DNA from: Micromonospora sp. RP3T
GTDB taxonomy: Bacteria > Actinomycetota > Actinomycetes > Mycobacteriales > Micromonosporaceae
Direction: 5' to 3'
DNA: 64,000 nucleotides
Assembly: GCF_003027925.1 (NCBI RefSeq)
Contig: NZ_PYPS01000001.1
Span: 1 to 64,000, forward strand
Positions 23,312 to 31,577 of the stretch are shown here, piece by piece. Made by a program: the position numbers and the translations under genes. Under the pieces are notes generated by a model. That model had not been told where the DNA came from and ran no database searches. It was given only the letters and a program-made list of their open reading frames with translations. Every line of letters starts with the position of its first letter. The first letter of the stretch is position 1.

Positions 23312-23727
23312 CCACGGGCGTCGACCTGGGGGTGCCGGCGACGCAGGCGATCCGTAGCGACGAGGACGTGGTGCGGGTCCGGCAGTTGGTACGGACCACC
23401 GCGGTCGCGGTCCGGCTCTCCCTGGTCGACCAGACCAAGCTGGTCACCGCCGCCAGCGAGCTGGCCCGCAACACGCTGATCTACGGCGGCGGGGGCAGCG
23501 CCGAGGTGACCACCGTCTCCGACGGCCGTCGGCGCGGCGTCCGGATCGTCTTCGCCGACCAGGGCCCGGGCATTCCCGACCTCGACCTGGCCCTCACCGA
23601 CGGCTACACCACCGGCGGCGGGCTGGGCCTCGGCCTCAGCGGCGCCCGTCGGCTCGTCGACGACTTCGACATCCGGACCGCCGTCGGCGAGGGCACGGAG
23701 ATCACCATCACCAAGTGGTCGCGATGA
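23308..23727 (+). CDS. rsbT: RsbT-like serine/threonine kinase
   Basis: 139 residues from ATG 23308 (ATGA overlap with rsbS). GHKL ATPase motifs: KLVTAASELARNTLIYGGGG with the N-box Asn, FADQGPGIPDL, and GGGLGLGLSGARRLVDDFDI. It should phosphorylate RsbR and RsbS and then, when released, activate a PP2C phosphatase. The likely target is encoded three genes downstream (26118-27662). Full family length. Confidence 0.93.
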   Translation: MTTGVDLGVPATQAIRSDEDVVRVRQLVRTTAVAVRLSLVDQTKLVTAASELARNTLIYGGGGSAEVTTVSDGRRRGVRIVFADQGPGIPDLDLALTDGYTTGGGLGLGLSGARRLVDDFDIRTAVGEGTEITITKWSR

Positions 23728-24743
23728 GCACCGACGTGGTCCCCGACCACGGCGTGTGGTTCCGGGTCGACAACGGCGCCACCGCCGGCGGCGTACGCCG
23801 GGTGGCCGAGCGGCTCGGGCGGCAGCTCGGGCTCAGCACGGAGCGCATCGCGGACCTCGCCATCGTCACCGCCGAGATCACCAGCAACCTGGTCAAGCAC
23901 GCCCGCGAGGGCGCCCTGCTGCTCCGTCCGGCGCGTCGGGACGGGCGGGCCGGGGTGGAGCTGGTGGCCATCGACTCGGGCCCGGGCATGGCCGATCTCA
24001 CGGTCTCCTCGGCCGACGGGCACTCCACGGTCGGCACGCTCGGCATCGGCCTCGGCGCGATCGCCCGCCAGTCGAGCCGGTTCGACGCCTACTCGCGACC
24101 CGGCCGGGGTACGGTCCTGACCGCCCAGCTCTGGGACGGTCCGCCACCGGCGCCGGACTGGGCCGGCGGGTTGGCCCGGCCGATCACCGGCGAGCAGGAC
24201 AGCGGCGACGGGTACGCGGTCCGGCTGGTCGAGGGCCGGCGGCAGGTGCTGGTCTGCGACGGGCTGGGGCACGGCCCGCTCGCCGCCGCCGCCACCGGTG
24301 CCGCGGTCGCCGCGTTCCGTTCGGCCCCGGCCGGCCCGCCGGACACCGTGGTGCGGCACCTGCACGCCGCCATCTCGCACACCCGTGGCGCGGCGCTCGC
24401 GGTGGCCGAGCCCGATGCCGGGACCGGGCAACTGCACTACGCCGGCCTGGGCAACATCGCCGCCATGATCGTGACCACCGGCGAGCGGCGGCGCGGCCTG
24501 GTGTCGCTGCCGGGCATCGCCGGGCACCAGCGCCCCACGGTTCGTGGGTACGACTACCCGTTCCCGCCCGGCGCGACGCTGGTGATGCACAGCGACGGCG
24601 TGGTGGACCGCTGGGACCTGGACGACTACCCCGGACTGGTCGCCCGCCCGCCGCTGCTGGCCGCCGCCGCGTTGCTCCGCGACGCCGGGATCCGCCGTGA
24701 CGACGCCTGCGTCCTGGTCGCCCGGCCGGCACGGCATGAGTGA
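23724..24743 (+). CDS. fused GHKL ATPase and RsbX/SpoIIE-like phosphatase
   Basis: 339 residues from ATG 23724 (ATGA overlap). Residues 10-135 are a second RsbT/RsbW-like ATPase (TAEITSNLVKHAREG, AIDSGPGMADL, TLGIGLGAIARQSSRF). Residues 150-335 are a PP2C-type phosphatase (VLVCDGLGHGPLAAAATGAA, YAGLGNIAAMIVT, VMHSDGVVDRWDL, DDACVLVA), comparable with RsbX, which resets RsbR and RsbS. Joining kinase and reset phosphatase in one chain is a known actinobacterial variant. It lies in the stressosome operon. Confidence 0.88.
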   Translation: MSTDVVPDHGVWFRVDNGATAGGVRRVAERLGRQLGLSTERIADLAIVTAEITSNLVKHAREGALLLRPARRDGRAGVELVAIDSGPGMADLTVSSADGHSTVGTLGIGLGAIARQSSRFDAYSRPGRGTVLTAQLWDGPPPAPDWAGGLARPITGEQDSGDGYAVRLVEGRRQVLVCDGLGHGPLAAAATGAAVAAFRSAPAGPPDTVVRHLHAAISHTRGAALAVAEPDAGTGQLHYAGLGNIAAMIVTTGERRRGLVSLPGIAGHQRPTVRGYDYPFPPGATLVMHSDGVVDRWDLDDYPGLVARPPLLAAAALLRDAGIRRDDACVLVARPARHE

Positions 24744-26121
24744 GCGCAGCGAGCGGAGCGAGGGCCGTGAGCGCAGCGAACCGCTCCTGCACCTGGCGCT
24801 CCGGGTCGAGCAGGACATCTTCCTGGTCCGGCAGCGGGGCCGGGAGGTGGCCGCGGCGATCGGGCTGGAGCACCAGGACCAGGTCCGGATCGCCACCGCG
24901 CTCAGCGAGGTGGCGCGGGAACTGCTGCACGGGGTGGCCGGCGCCGACGTCACGTTCGCCGTCGACCGGGCCGGCCCGGCCGGTCGGGCGGAGCTGCGGG
25001 TGGACCTGTCGCCGGTCCGTCCGTTCCCCGGCGGCCGGTACGAGCCGCGGTCCGGCGCGGTCGCTCGTCTCGTGGACTCGTTGCGGGTGATGTCGGTCGA
25101 GGGCGTTACCGTCGTGAGGATGTCCCGACGAGTACCGGACCACGCCGAGGAGCTGACGCCGGAACGCGCCGACCAGCTCCGCGCCGAGCTGGCGGAACGC
25201 GCTCCGGGTTCCGCGCTGGACGAGTTGGCCGCACAGAACGCGCAGCTCATCGCCGCGCTCGACGAGGTGCGCTCGCAGCGGGACGAGCTGGCGGTGCTCA
25301 ACGCCGAGCTCCAGGAGACCAACCAGGGCGTGATGGCGCTCTACAACCAGCTCACCGAGGAGCTGGAGGAGACCAACCGTGGCGTGGTGGCGCTCTACGC
25401 CGAGTTGGACGAGAAGTCCGCCCAGTTGCGGGCCGCCAGCGAGTCGAAGAGCCGGTTCCTGGCCAACGTGAGTCACGAGCTGCGGGCCCCGGTCACCGCG
25501 ATCATCGGTCTGGGGCGGCTGCTGGCCGACTCCGCGTCCGACCCGCTGACCGGCGAGCAGGCCCGCCAGGTGGGGCTGATCCGGTCCTCCGCGGGTGACC
25601 TGCTGGCCCTGGTGAACGAGCTGCTCGATCTGGCGAAGGCCGAGTCGGGCCGGATCGAGCCGGACTGGTCCGAGGTCGACCTGCGGGCCGTGTTCGGGCA
25701 GCTGCGCGGCACGCTGCGGGCGTTGGCCACCCGGCCCGAGGTGGAGCTGGTGGTGGAGGAGCCGCCGGCCCCGGCGACGGTCCGCTCGGACGAGGTGCTG
25801 CTCGCCCAGGTGCTGCGCAACCTGTTGCACAACGGCCTGAAGTTCACCGAGCGGGGCGAGGTGCGGCTGCGCGCCGAGCGCCGGGACGAGGTGTGGTCGC
25901 TCGCGGTCACCGACACCGGCGTCGGCATCCCGCCCGAGTTGCACGAACGGATCTTCGAGGAGTTCTACCAGGTGCCGGGCACGACCCGGGTCGGCGGCAC
26001 CGGCCTCGGACTGCCGTACGCCCGGCGGCTGGTCGCCCTGCTCGGCGGCACGCTGAAGCTGACCAGCGAAGCGGGCCGGGGCAGCACATTCACCGTGGTC
26101 CTACCCGTGGGCGGAGCGTGA
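24736..26121 (+). CDS. stressosome-associated sensor histidine kinase
   Basis: 461 residues from ATG 24736, overlapping the preceding stop by eight bases. It begins with the repeat-encoded MSERSERSEGRERSE. Residues 18-115 look like a degenerate RsbT-type ATPase without glycine boxes; residues 155-235 form a coiled coil with repeated LQETNQGVMALYNQL and LEETNRGVVALYAEL; His247 lies in the HisKA box NVSHELRAP; the ATPase domain has NLLHNGLKF, DTGVGIP and GGTGLGLPYARRL. No membrane segment, so it is cytosolic. The next gene encodes a response regulator and is the probable partner. Confidence 0.9.
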   Translation: MSERSERSEGRERSEPLLHLALRVEQDIFLVRQRGREVAAAIGLEHQDQVRIATALSEVARELLHGVAGADVTFAVDRAGPAGRAELRVDLSPVRPFPGGRYEPRSGAVARLVDSLRVMSVEGVTVVRMSRRVPDHAEELTPERADQLRAELAERAPGSALDELAAQNAQLIAALDEVRSQRDELAVLNAELQETNQGVMALYNQLTEELEETNRGVVALYAELDEKSAQLRAASESKSRFLANVSHELRAPVTAIIGLGRLLADSASDPLTGEQARQVGLIRSSAGDLLALVNELLDLAKAESGRIEPDWSEVDLRAVFGQLRGTLRALATRPEVELVVEEPPAPATVRSDEVLLAQVLRNLLHNGLKFTERGEVRLRAERRDEVWSLAVTDTGVGIPPELHERIFEEFYQVPGTTRVGGTGLGLPYARRLVALLGGTLKLTSEAGRGSTFTVVLPVGGA

Positions 26122-27662
26122 CGGTGGAGGGCGGGCCGGCGACGGTGCTGGTGGTCGACGACAGCGGCCCGAAGCGTTACCTGCTGGTGAACTGGCTCAC
26201 CCGGGCCGGGTTCGTGACCGTGGAGGCCGAGAACGGCACGGCGGCGCTGGAGCGGGTGGCCCGGGAGCCGGTCGACCTGGTGGTGCTCGACGTGCGCCTG
26301 CCGGACATGAGCGGCTTCGAGGTCTGCGAGCGGATCAAGGAGGCGCATCCGTCCGTGCCGGTCATCCACGTCTCCGCGCACGCGGTGGACGTGGTCGACC
26401 GGGCGCAGGGGCTCACCCGGGGCGCGGACGCGTACCTGGCCGAGCCGATCGAGCCGGAGGAACTGGTCGCCACCGCGCACGCGGTGCTGCGCTACTACCA
26501 GGCCCGGCGGCGGGCCGAGCAGCTCGCCGAGCGGTTGGCCGCGCTGGCCGACGCCACGGTGGAGATGCACGCGTCGCCGAACTTCGTCCGGCTGCTGGAG
26601 GCCGCCGCGTCCGGCGCCGCGCGGATCTTCCGGTCGCCGGCTGCGGTGGTCGCCGAGACGTTCGACGGGGACTGCCTGGCTGGCGTGGCCGCCGACCCGC
26701 ACACGCCGGCCGGGATCGTGCCGTGGGTGGTGGACGACACCGGCGTGCCGATCGGCACCCGGGTGTGGGTGGATCAGCCGGGCAACTGGCCGTTGACCGA
26801 CTGGCCGGAGGGGGACACGGTGACCGTGGCCGCCTCGCGGCTGCGGGAGGACCGGGCCCCGCTCTACGTGGTGGTGCCGACCGCCACCCAGACCGTGCGC
26901 ACGCCGGTGCTGGTGCAGCTCGCCCAGGCGGTGGCGTCGGCGGTGGAGGCGCAGCGCTCCTTCGACGAGGAGCATCGGATCGCGGTGACGCTCCAGCGCA
27001 GCCTGCTGCCGCGGCGGCTGCCCGAGGTGGCCGGCCTGGACCTGGCCGTCCGCTACGAGCCGGCGAGCGCCCAGACCGAGGTGGGCGGGGACTTCTACGA
27101 GCTGGTGATGCTCGACGGGCACCTGCTGGTGGCGATCGGCGACGTGGCCGGGCACTCGCTGCACGCCGCCACCGTGATGGCCGAGCTGCGGCACGCGGTC
27201 CGGGCGTACGCGGTCGAGGGGCACCAGCCGGGCGTGATCCTGGACCGGGTCAACGAGCTGATGCGGACGCTGCTGCCGACCGAGCTGGCCACCATCTGCG
27301 TCCTGCTGCTCCACCCGGGCACCGGGCTGATCCGAATGGCCAGTGCCGGGCACCTGCCGGCGCTGTTGAGTCGGGACGGGCGGGTCGAGTTCGTCTCGCA
27401 GTCCGCGGCGTTGCTCGGCGTGCGCGCCCCCCGCCCGCCCGACCTGGAATTCGTGCTGCCGGCCGGCGCCACGCTCGTCCTCTACACCGACGGGCTGATC
27501 GAGCGTCGGGACGCCACCATCGACGACGGGATGGCCGCGCTCGCCGTGGTGGCCACCCGGGTGGACGACGACCTCGACCAGTTCTGCCAGCGGCTGCTGA
27601 TCGAGCTGGCGCCGCCGGAGATCCACGACGATGTCGCGGTGGTGGCGGTCCGCCGCCGCTGA
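26118..27662 (+). CDS. response regulator with GAF-like and PP2C (RsbU/SpoIIE) output
   Basis: 514 residues from GTG 26118 (GTGA overlap). Residues 8-125 are a receiver domain (VLVVDDSGPKRY, Asp58 in VLDVRLPD, HVSAHAVD, AEPIEPEEL). Residues 140-290 are probably a GAF-like sensor. Residues 300-510 are a SpoIIE-type phosphatase: TLQRSLLPRRLPEV, EVGGDFYELV, VAIGDVAGHSLHAATVM, SAGHLPALL, LYTDGLIERR and DDVAVVAVR. It integrates phosphorelay and partner-switching input and should dephosphorylate a STAS antagonist to release a sigma factor. Last gene of the operon. Confidence 0.92.
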   Translation: MTVEGGPATVLVVDDSGPKRYLLVNWLTRAGFVTVEAENGTAALERVAREPVDLVVLDVRLPDMSGFEVCERIKEAHPSVPVIHVSAHAVDVVDRAQGLTRGADAYLAEPIEPEELVATAHAVLRYYQARRRAEQLAERLAALADATVEMHASPNFVRLLEAAASGAARIFRSPAAVVAETFDGDCLAGVAADPHTPAGIVPWVVDDTGVPIGTRVWVDQPGNWPLTDWPEGDTVTVAASRLREDRAPLYVVVPTATQTVRTPVLVQLAQAVASAVEAQRSFDEEHRIAVTLQRSLLPRRLPEVAGLDLAVRYEPASAQTEVGGDFYELVMLDGHLLVAIGDVAGHSLHAATVMAELRHAVRAYAVEGHQPGVILDRVNELMRTLLPTELATICVLLLHPGTGLIRMASAGHLPALLSRDGRVEFVSQSAALLGVRAPRPPDLEFVLPAGATLVLYTDGLIERRDATIDDGMAALAVVATRVDDDLDQFCQRLLIELAPPEIHDDVAVVAVRRR

Positions 27663-27975
27663 CTCCCGGTCGACCACTCACCGTAGTTGTCGGCGTGGTT
27701 GCTGACGGTGTCCGTCGCCTCGGGCGGTGGATGAGGGCTTCCGCCGCCTTTGCTCTGCAGCCACCGACGCAGCTCGGTCTTGAGCAGGGCTTGCGCGCCG
27801 AGTGATGCTGCGACGATCGGGCCGGCGTCGTCACCTTCCGTGCCTGATGCCTCTGTGGCTGCAGAGCAAAGGCGGTTCGCGGTGACCTCGACGGTGCCGG
27901 CCGCAGCCACGCAGCGCAACGCGTTGGCCGGTTCGTGTCGCAATTCTTCAAGACCGCCCTCATACCCTGGGTCCT
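27663..27975. other. intergenic region carrying a long inverted repeat
   Basis: 313 bases between the phosphatase gene and the DinB-like gene. No gene is supported. Most of it is the 132-bp inverted-repeat unit at 27744-27875; a promoter for the next gene presumably lies in 27880-27960 but is not clear. Confidence 0.5.
27744..27875. repeat. 132-bp unit with perfect 21-bp terminal inverted repeats
   Basis: Bases 27744-27764 and 27855-27875 are exact reverse complements over 21 bases (beginning CCGCCTTTGCTC and ending GAGCAAAGGCGG), separated by 90 bases. The layout resembles a small non-autonomous mobile unit or a structured repeat. No clear target-site duplication flanks it and no transposase is encoded inside. 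Confidence 0.7.
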
Positions 27976-28542
27976 ATGAGTACGAAAACTAGTGAGCTGC
28001 TGGCCCTCACCGAGCCGGGCACGGTGGCGGTGGTGCGCGGCATCTCCGACGACCACCTCGACCGACCCACGCCGTGCCGTGACTACACGGTGCGTGACCT
28101 GCTCAACCACCTGTTCGACGTGGTGGTCAACTTCGAGGCGCTGGCCCGGCGCGAGGAGGTCGACTGGTCGGTCCGGACCGATCATCTGACCAGCGGCTGG
28201 CGGGACCGGTTCCCGAAGGAGGCGGCGCGGCTGATCGAGACGTGGTCGGATCCGGCCGTGCTGGAGGGCGTCTCGGCGGGCATGGGCGTGCCCCAGAAGA
28301 CGATCGGGTCGATGGCCCTGATCGATCTCACCGTGCACGGCTGGGACCTGGCTCGCGCCACCGACCAGGAGTTCACCATGGACCCGTCGGTGGTGGCGGC
28401 CCTGCACGAGTTCCTGGACGAGCGGGGCGACATGGGTCAGCGGATGGGTGTGTTCGCCGCGCCGGTGCCGACCGACGCGGCCCCGGGCACGGTGGACGCG
28501 CTGCTGGGCCGGACCGGGCGCGACCCGGCCTGGAGTCGCTGA
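27976..28542 (+). CDS. DinB/mycothiol-dependent-type protein (TIGR03086-like)
   Basis: 188 residues from ATG 27976. The helical N-terminal domain has DDHLDRPTPCRDYTVRDLLNHLFDVVVNFEALA and later LIDLTVHGWDLARATDQEFTMDP, the pattern of actinobacterial TIGR03086 metal-binding proteins related to mycothiol-dependent maleylpyruvate isomerase. Conserved His residues in NHL and VHGWD would bind the metal. The reaction is unknown. A perfect 32-bp palindrome follows the gene. Confidence 0.85.
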   Translation: MSTKTSELLALTEPGTVAVVRGISDDHLDRPTPCRDYTVRDLLNHLFDVVVNFEALARREEVDWSVRTDHLTSGWRDRFPKEAARLIETWSDPAVLEGVSAGMGVPQKTIGSMALIDLTVHGWDLARATDQEFTMDPSVVAALHEFLDERGDMGQRMGVFAAPVPTDAAPGTVDALLGRTGRDPAWSR

Positions 28543-28548
28543 ACCGAC

Positions 28549-28580
28549 CGGCCCGTGTCGGCCCGGGCCGACACGGGCCG
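28549..28580 (+). terminator. perfect 32-bp palindrome after the DinB-like gene
   Basis: CGGCCCGTGTCGGCCC (28549-28564) is directly followed by its exact reverse complement (28565-28580). It lies six bases after the stop and just before the PadR promoter, so it most likely ends transcription; a T-rich CTCTTG follows. Confidence 0.75.
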
Positions 28581-28583
28581 CTC

Positions 28584-28612
28584 TTGACACTGCTATTCGC
28601 TCAGCGAATAGT
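28584..28612 (+). promoter_or_regulatory. PadR promoter with built-in operator
   Basis: TTGACA (28584-28589), 17 bases, AATAGT (28607-28612). CTATTCGCT-C-AGCGAATAG (28593-28611) is a perfect 9-1-9 palindrome filling the spacer and -10. The -10 ends six bases before GTG 28619, which suggests a leaderless, self-repressed transcript. Confidence 0.8.
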
Positions 28613-28618
28613 GATGCC

Positions 28619-29155
28619 GTGTCCACTCAGCACGTTCTGCTCGGGCTGCTCGCCGCCGGCCCACGCCACGGCTACGAGCTGAAGCGCGCCCACGACGAGC
28701 GGCTGCCCCGGGCCCGGCCGCTGGCCTTCGGCCAGGTCTACGCCACACTGGCCCGGCTGCACCGGGACGGCCTGGTGACGCCGGCCGGCCAGGGCCGGGA
28801 GGGCGGCCCGGACCGCACCGCCTACGCGCTCACCGACGACGGACGGGCCACGCTCGAGGCGTGGCTGGCCACCGTCGAGCCACCGATGCCGTACGTGGCC
28901 AGCACGCTCTTCGCCAAGGTGGTGGTCGCGTTGCTGGTGGCCGACGCCGACCAGGCCCGCGCCTACCTCATCGCCCAGCGCCGGGCGCACACCGCACGGC
29001 TGCGCGAGCTGACCGCTGTCAAGACCGCCCCCGGTGCCCACCTCGACGAGGTGGTCGCCGCCGACTTCGCCATCGCTCACCTCGACGCGGACCTGCGGTG
29101 GCTGCACACCACCCTGGACCGGGTCGCCGACTGGCACCGGGAGGTGCACTCGTGA
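28619..29155 (+). CDS. PadR-family repressor
   Basis: 178 residues from GTG 28619. The winged HTH is STQHVLLGLLAAGPRHGYELKRAHDE, then FGQVYATLARLHRDGLVTP and GPDRTAYALTDDGRATLEAWLA; the C-terminal helices (residues 100-178) form the PadR dimer domain. It overlaps the ABC ATPase gene by four bases and is preceded by its own palindromic operator, the usual arrangement in which PadR represses an ABC exporter until a drug or peptide is sensed. Confidence 0.93.
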   Translation: MSTQHVLLGLLAAGPRHGYELKRAHDERLPRARPLAFGQVYATLARLHRDGLVTPAGQGREGGPDRTAYALTDDGRATLEAWLATVEPPMPYVASTLFAKVVVALLVADADQARAYLIAQRRAHTARLRELTAVKTAPGAHLDEVVAADFAIAHLDADLRWLHTTLDRVADWHREVHS

Positions 29156-29853
29156 CGTTCCTGGAAGCACGCGGCGTGGTCCGGGCGTACGGTCCGACAC
29201 CGGCGCTGCGCGGCGTGACGCTCGACGTGGCCGAGGGCGAGATCCTCGCGGTGACCGGTCCGAGCGGCTGCGGCAAGTCCACGCTGCTGCACTGCCTGGC
29301 CGGCATCCTGCGCCCCGACGCGGGCCAGGTGACCTGGCGGGGGGAGCGGATCGACACGTGGTCGGAGTCGGCCCGCTCCCGGCTGCGCCGTACCGAGTTC
29401 GGGGTGCTGTTCCAGTTCGGTCAACTCGTCGCCGAGCTGACCGCGGCGGAGAACGTCGCGCTTCCGCTGCTTCTCGCCGGCACGGGACGACGGGCGGCGC
29501 GGACGGCGGCGCTCACCTGGCTGGACCGGCTCGGCGTGGCCGAGGTCGCCGACGTCCGACCCGGCGAGATGTCCGGCGGGCAGCAGCAGCGCTGCGCGCT
29601 GTCCCGGGCGCTGGTCACCGAGCCGCGGGTGCTCTTCGCCGACGAGCCCACCGGCGCGCTCGACACGCTCGCCGGCGAGCAGGTGCTCACCCAGTTGGTC
29701 CGGCTGGCCCGGGAGCAACGCACCACGGTCGTGCTGATCACGCACGAGCCGCGGATCGCCGGGTACGCCGACCGGGAGGTCAGCCTGCGCGACGGCATGG
29801 TCGACCACAGCGGGCTGGGTCTCGATCCGGCGTTGCCGGGCGGCACGCGGTGA
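29152..29853 (+). CDS. ABC transporter ATPase (MacB/LolD type)
   Basis: 233 residues from GTG 29152. Walker A GPSGCGKSTL, Q-loop FQFGQLVAELTA, signature MSGGQQQRCALSRAL, Walker B VLFADEPTGALD and switch His in ITHEP are all present. The sequence type is that of MacB/LolD ATPases paired with FtsX-like permeases. It is translationally coupled to the PadR gene before and the permease after. Role: energising export of a hydrophobic compound or antimicrobial peptide, inferred. Confidence 0.93.
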   Translation: MTFLEARGVVRAYGPTPALRGVTLDVAEGEILAVTGPSGCGKSTLLHCLAGILRPDAGQVTWRGERIDTWSESARSRLRRTEFGVLFQFGQLVAELTAAENVALPLLLAGTGRRAARTAALTWLDRLGVAEVADVRPGEMSGGQQQRCALSRALVTEPRVLFADEPTGALDTLAGEQVLTQLVRLAREQRTTVVLITHEPRIAGYADREVSLRDGMVDHSGLGLDPALPGGTR

Positions 29854-31352
29854 GGCCGGGCACGCTGCTGCGGCTCGCGCTGGCCGGCACCCGCACCGAC
29901 GGCGCGCGGGTGGCACTGACCGGGTTGAGCGCCGCGCTGGCGACGCTGGCCGGGCTGGCCGCGCTGACCGTGCTGGCGGTGACGAAACCGCCCGGTCACG
30001 ACTGGACGGAGTCCGAGCAGTACACCAACGGGCTGCTGCGCGAGCCCGGCCTGCGGCCCGGCGTGGCGTTCGCGTTGCTGCTGCTCTGCGTGCCGGTGCT
30101 CGGGCTGGCCGGGCAGTGCGCCCGCCTCGGTGCGCCGGGGCGCGACCGGCGGCTGGCCGCGCTGCGGCTGGCCGGGGCCACCCCGGGCCAGGTCACCGGG
30201 CTCGCGGTCGCCGAGACCGGGATGGCGAGCCTGCTCGGCACCGGCACCGGCCTGGCCGTGTTCGAGGTCGGCCGTCGCCTGCTGCACCGGCCGGACGCCG
30301 AAGGGCGGCTGCCGCTGCCCACCGACGTGCACCCCGGTCCGGGCGCCGTGGCCGCCGTGGTGCTCGGCCTGCCGTTGGTCGCCGCGCTGACCAGCGCGTT
30401 GCTGCTGCGCCGCGTCACCACCACCCCGTTCGGCGTGGTACGCCGGGTCCGCACGCGGGTGCCGTGGCCATGGCCGGGCCTGCTCATCCTGGTCGCGTTG
30501 GCGTCGTTCGCCGCGATCCGGCCGATCGGGCTGTGGTACGAGCGGCGCGACCAGGCGCCGCCCGACTCGGTGGTGCCGCTGCTGCTGACGCTCGGCGGGC
30601 TGACCGCCATGATCGGCGTGGTGTCGGGCACCGGCTGGATCTCGTACACCACCGGGCGGCTGCTGCACCGCCACGGGCGCGGTCCGGCCGCGCTGCTCGC
30701 CGCGCGCCGGCTCACCGCCGACCCCTGGGCCGGCAGCCGCACCTTCGCCGCGCTGCTGGCCGCGCTGATCTTCGGGGCCGGGGCCGCCGGGGTACGGGCC
30801 GACTTCCAGGCCGAGGCGGAACTGTTCCGTCGCACCGGCGGCGGCCTGTCCAACCCGGACTTCTATGTCGGCGCGATGGACCTGGTCGACCTGGCCGTCG
30901 CGGTGGCCATGGCGATCGCTGCGGGTGGGCTGCTGGTGGCCGTGGTCGAGGGCATCACCAGCCGACGGCGGGCGTACGCGGCCCAGGTGGCCACCGGCGT
31001 GCCCCGCGCCACCATCGGTCGATCGCTGCTCTGGGCGGCGCTCGCCCCGGCGGTGCCGGCGATCGGGCTCGCGCTGGCCGTCGGCTACCTGCTGGTCGCC
31101 GGCCTGATGCCGGCTCCCAGTGGCGGCGGCTTCGTGCAGCAGGTCTGCGCCGCCGGCACACCGGGGTGCGGCACGAACGGCGGCGAGCCGCGTACCGAAT
31201 GGGTGCCGAAGGTGACGGTCACGCCGGACGTACCGTGGGAGCAGCTCGCCTGGTTCGCGGCGGGTGGGCTGGCGGCGGCGTTGGTCACGGTCGTGGCCGG
31301 CCTGCTCTTCCTGCGCGCCGCCACCTCGGTGGAGGAGCTGCGCACCACCTGA
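29850..31352 (+). CDS. FtsX-like ABC permease
   Basis: 500 residues from GTG 29850 (GTGA overlap). About ten hydrophobic segments occur as two FtsX-like halves: LRLALAGTRTDGARVALTG near the start, RLAALRLAGATPGQVTGLAVAE (cytoplasmic coupling helix), AARRLTADPWAGSRTFAALLAAL in the middle and RRRAYAAQVATGVPRATIGRSLLW in the second half. An extracytoplasmic loop with two Cys (QQVCAAGTPGCGTNG) lies before the last helix. It forms the membrane part of the PadR-controlled transporter. Confidence 0.88.
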   Translation: MRPGTLLRLALAGTRTDGARVALTGLSAALATLAGLAALTVLAVTKPPGHDWTESEQYTNGLLREPGLRPGVAFALLLLCVPVLGLAGQCARLGAPGRDRRLAALRLAGATPGQVTGLAVAETGMASLLGTGTGLAVFEVGRRLLHRPDAEGRLPLPTDVHPGPGAVAAVVLGLPLVAALTSALLLRRVTTTPFGVVRRVRTRVPWPWPGLLILVALASFAAIRPIGLWYERRDQAPPDSVVPLLLTLGGLTAMIGVVSGTGWISYTTGRLLHRHGRGPAALLAARRLTADPWAGSRTFAALLAALIFGAGAAGVRADFQAEAELFRRTGGGLSNPDFYVGAMDLVDLAVAVAMAIAAGGLLVAVVEGITSRRRAYAAQVATGVPRATIGRSLLWAALAPAVPAIGLALAVGYLLVAGLMPAPSGGGFVQQVCAAGTPGCGTNGGEPRTEWVPKVTVTPDVPWEQLAWFAAGGLAAALVTVVAGLLFLRAATSVEELRTT

Positions 31353-31362
31353 GCCGGCGAGG

Positions 31363-31506
31363 TCAGCGGCCGAGCAGGCCGGCGGGGCCGGCGACGGCCA
31401 GGCCGATCGCGGTCGAGCAGCAGCAGACCACCAGCGCGGCGGCGACGACCGCGAGGATCAGCCAGGTCGGCCCGCGTCGCGCCACCGGCTGATCTTCCCC
31501 GCTCAC
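31363..31506 (-). CDS. 47-residue single-pass membrane protein
   Basis: A short frame from GTG 31506 encodes VSGEDQPVARRGPT followed by a hydrophobic helix WLILAVVAAALVVCCCSTAI and the tail GLAVAGPAGLLGR. The triple Cys near the membrane face is distinctive and positively charged residues before the helix fit an N-in topology. No close ribosome site is obvious. It is too short for routine gene calling. It lies 10 bases from the stop of the convergent permease gene. Function unknown. Confidence 0.45.
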   Translation of the reverse strand: MSGEDQPVARRGPTWLILAVVAAALVVCCCSTAIGLAVAGPAGLLGR

Positions 31507-31577
31507 CCGGGCAGTCTAGGGCCGGGCTCGACCGCACGTGCTGTCCGCGGCGCTGAGGGCCCCTTCCTCACCGGCAG

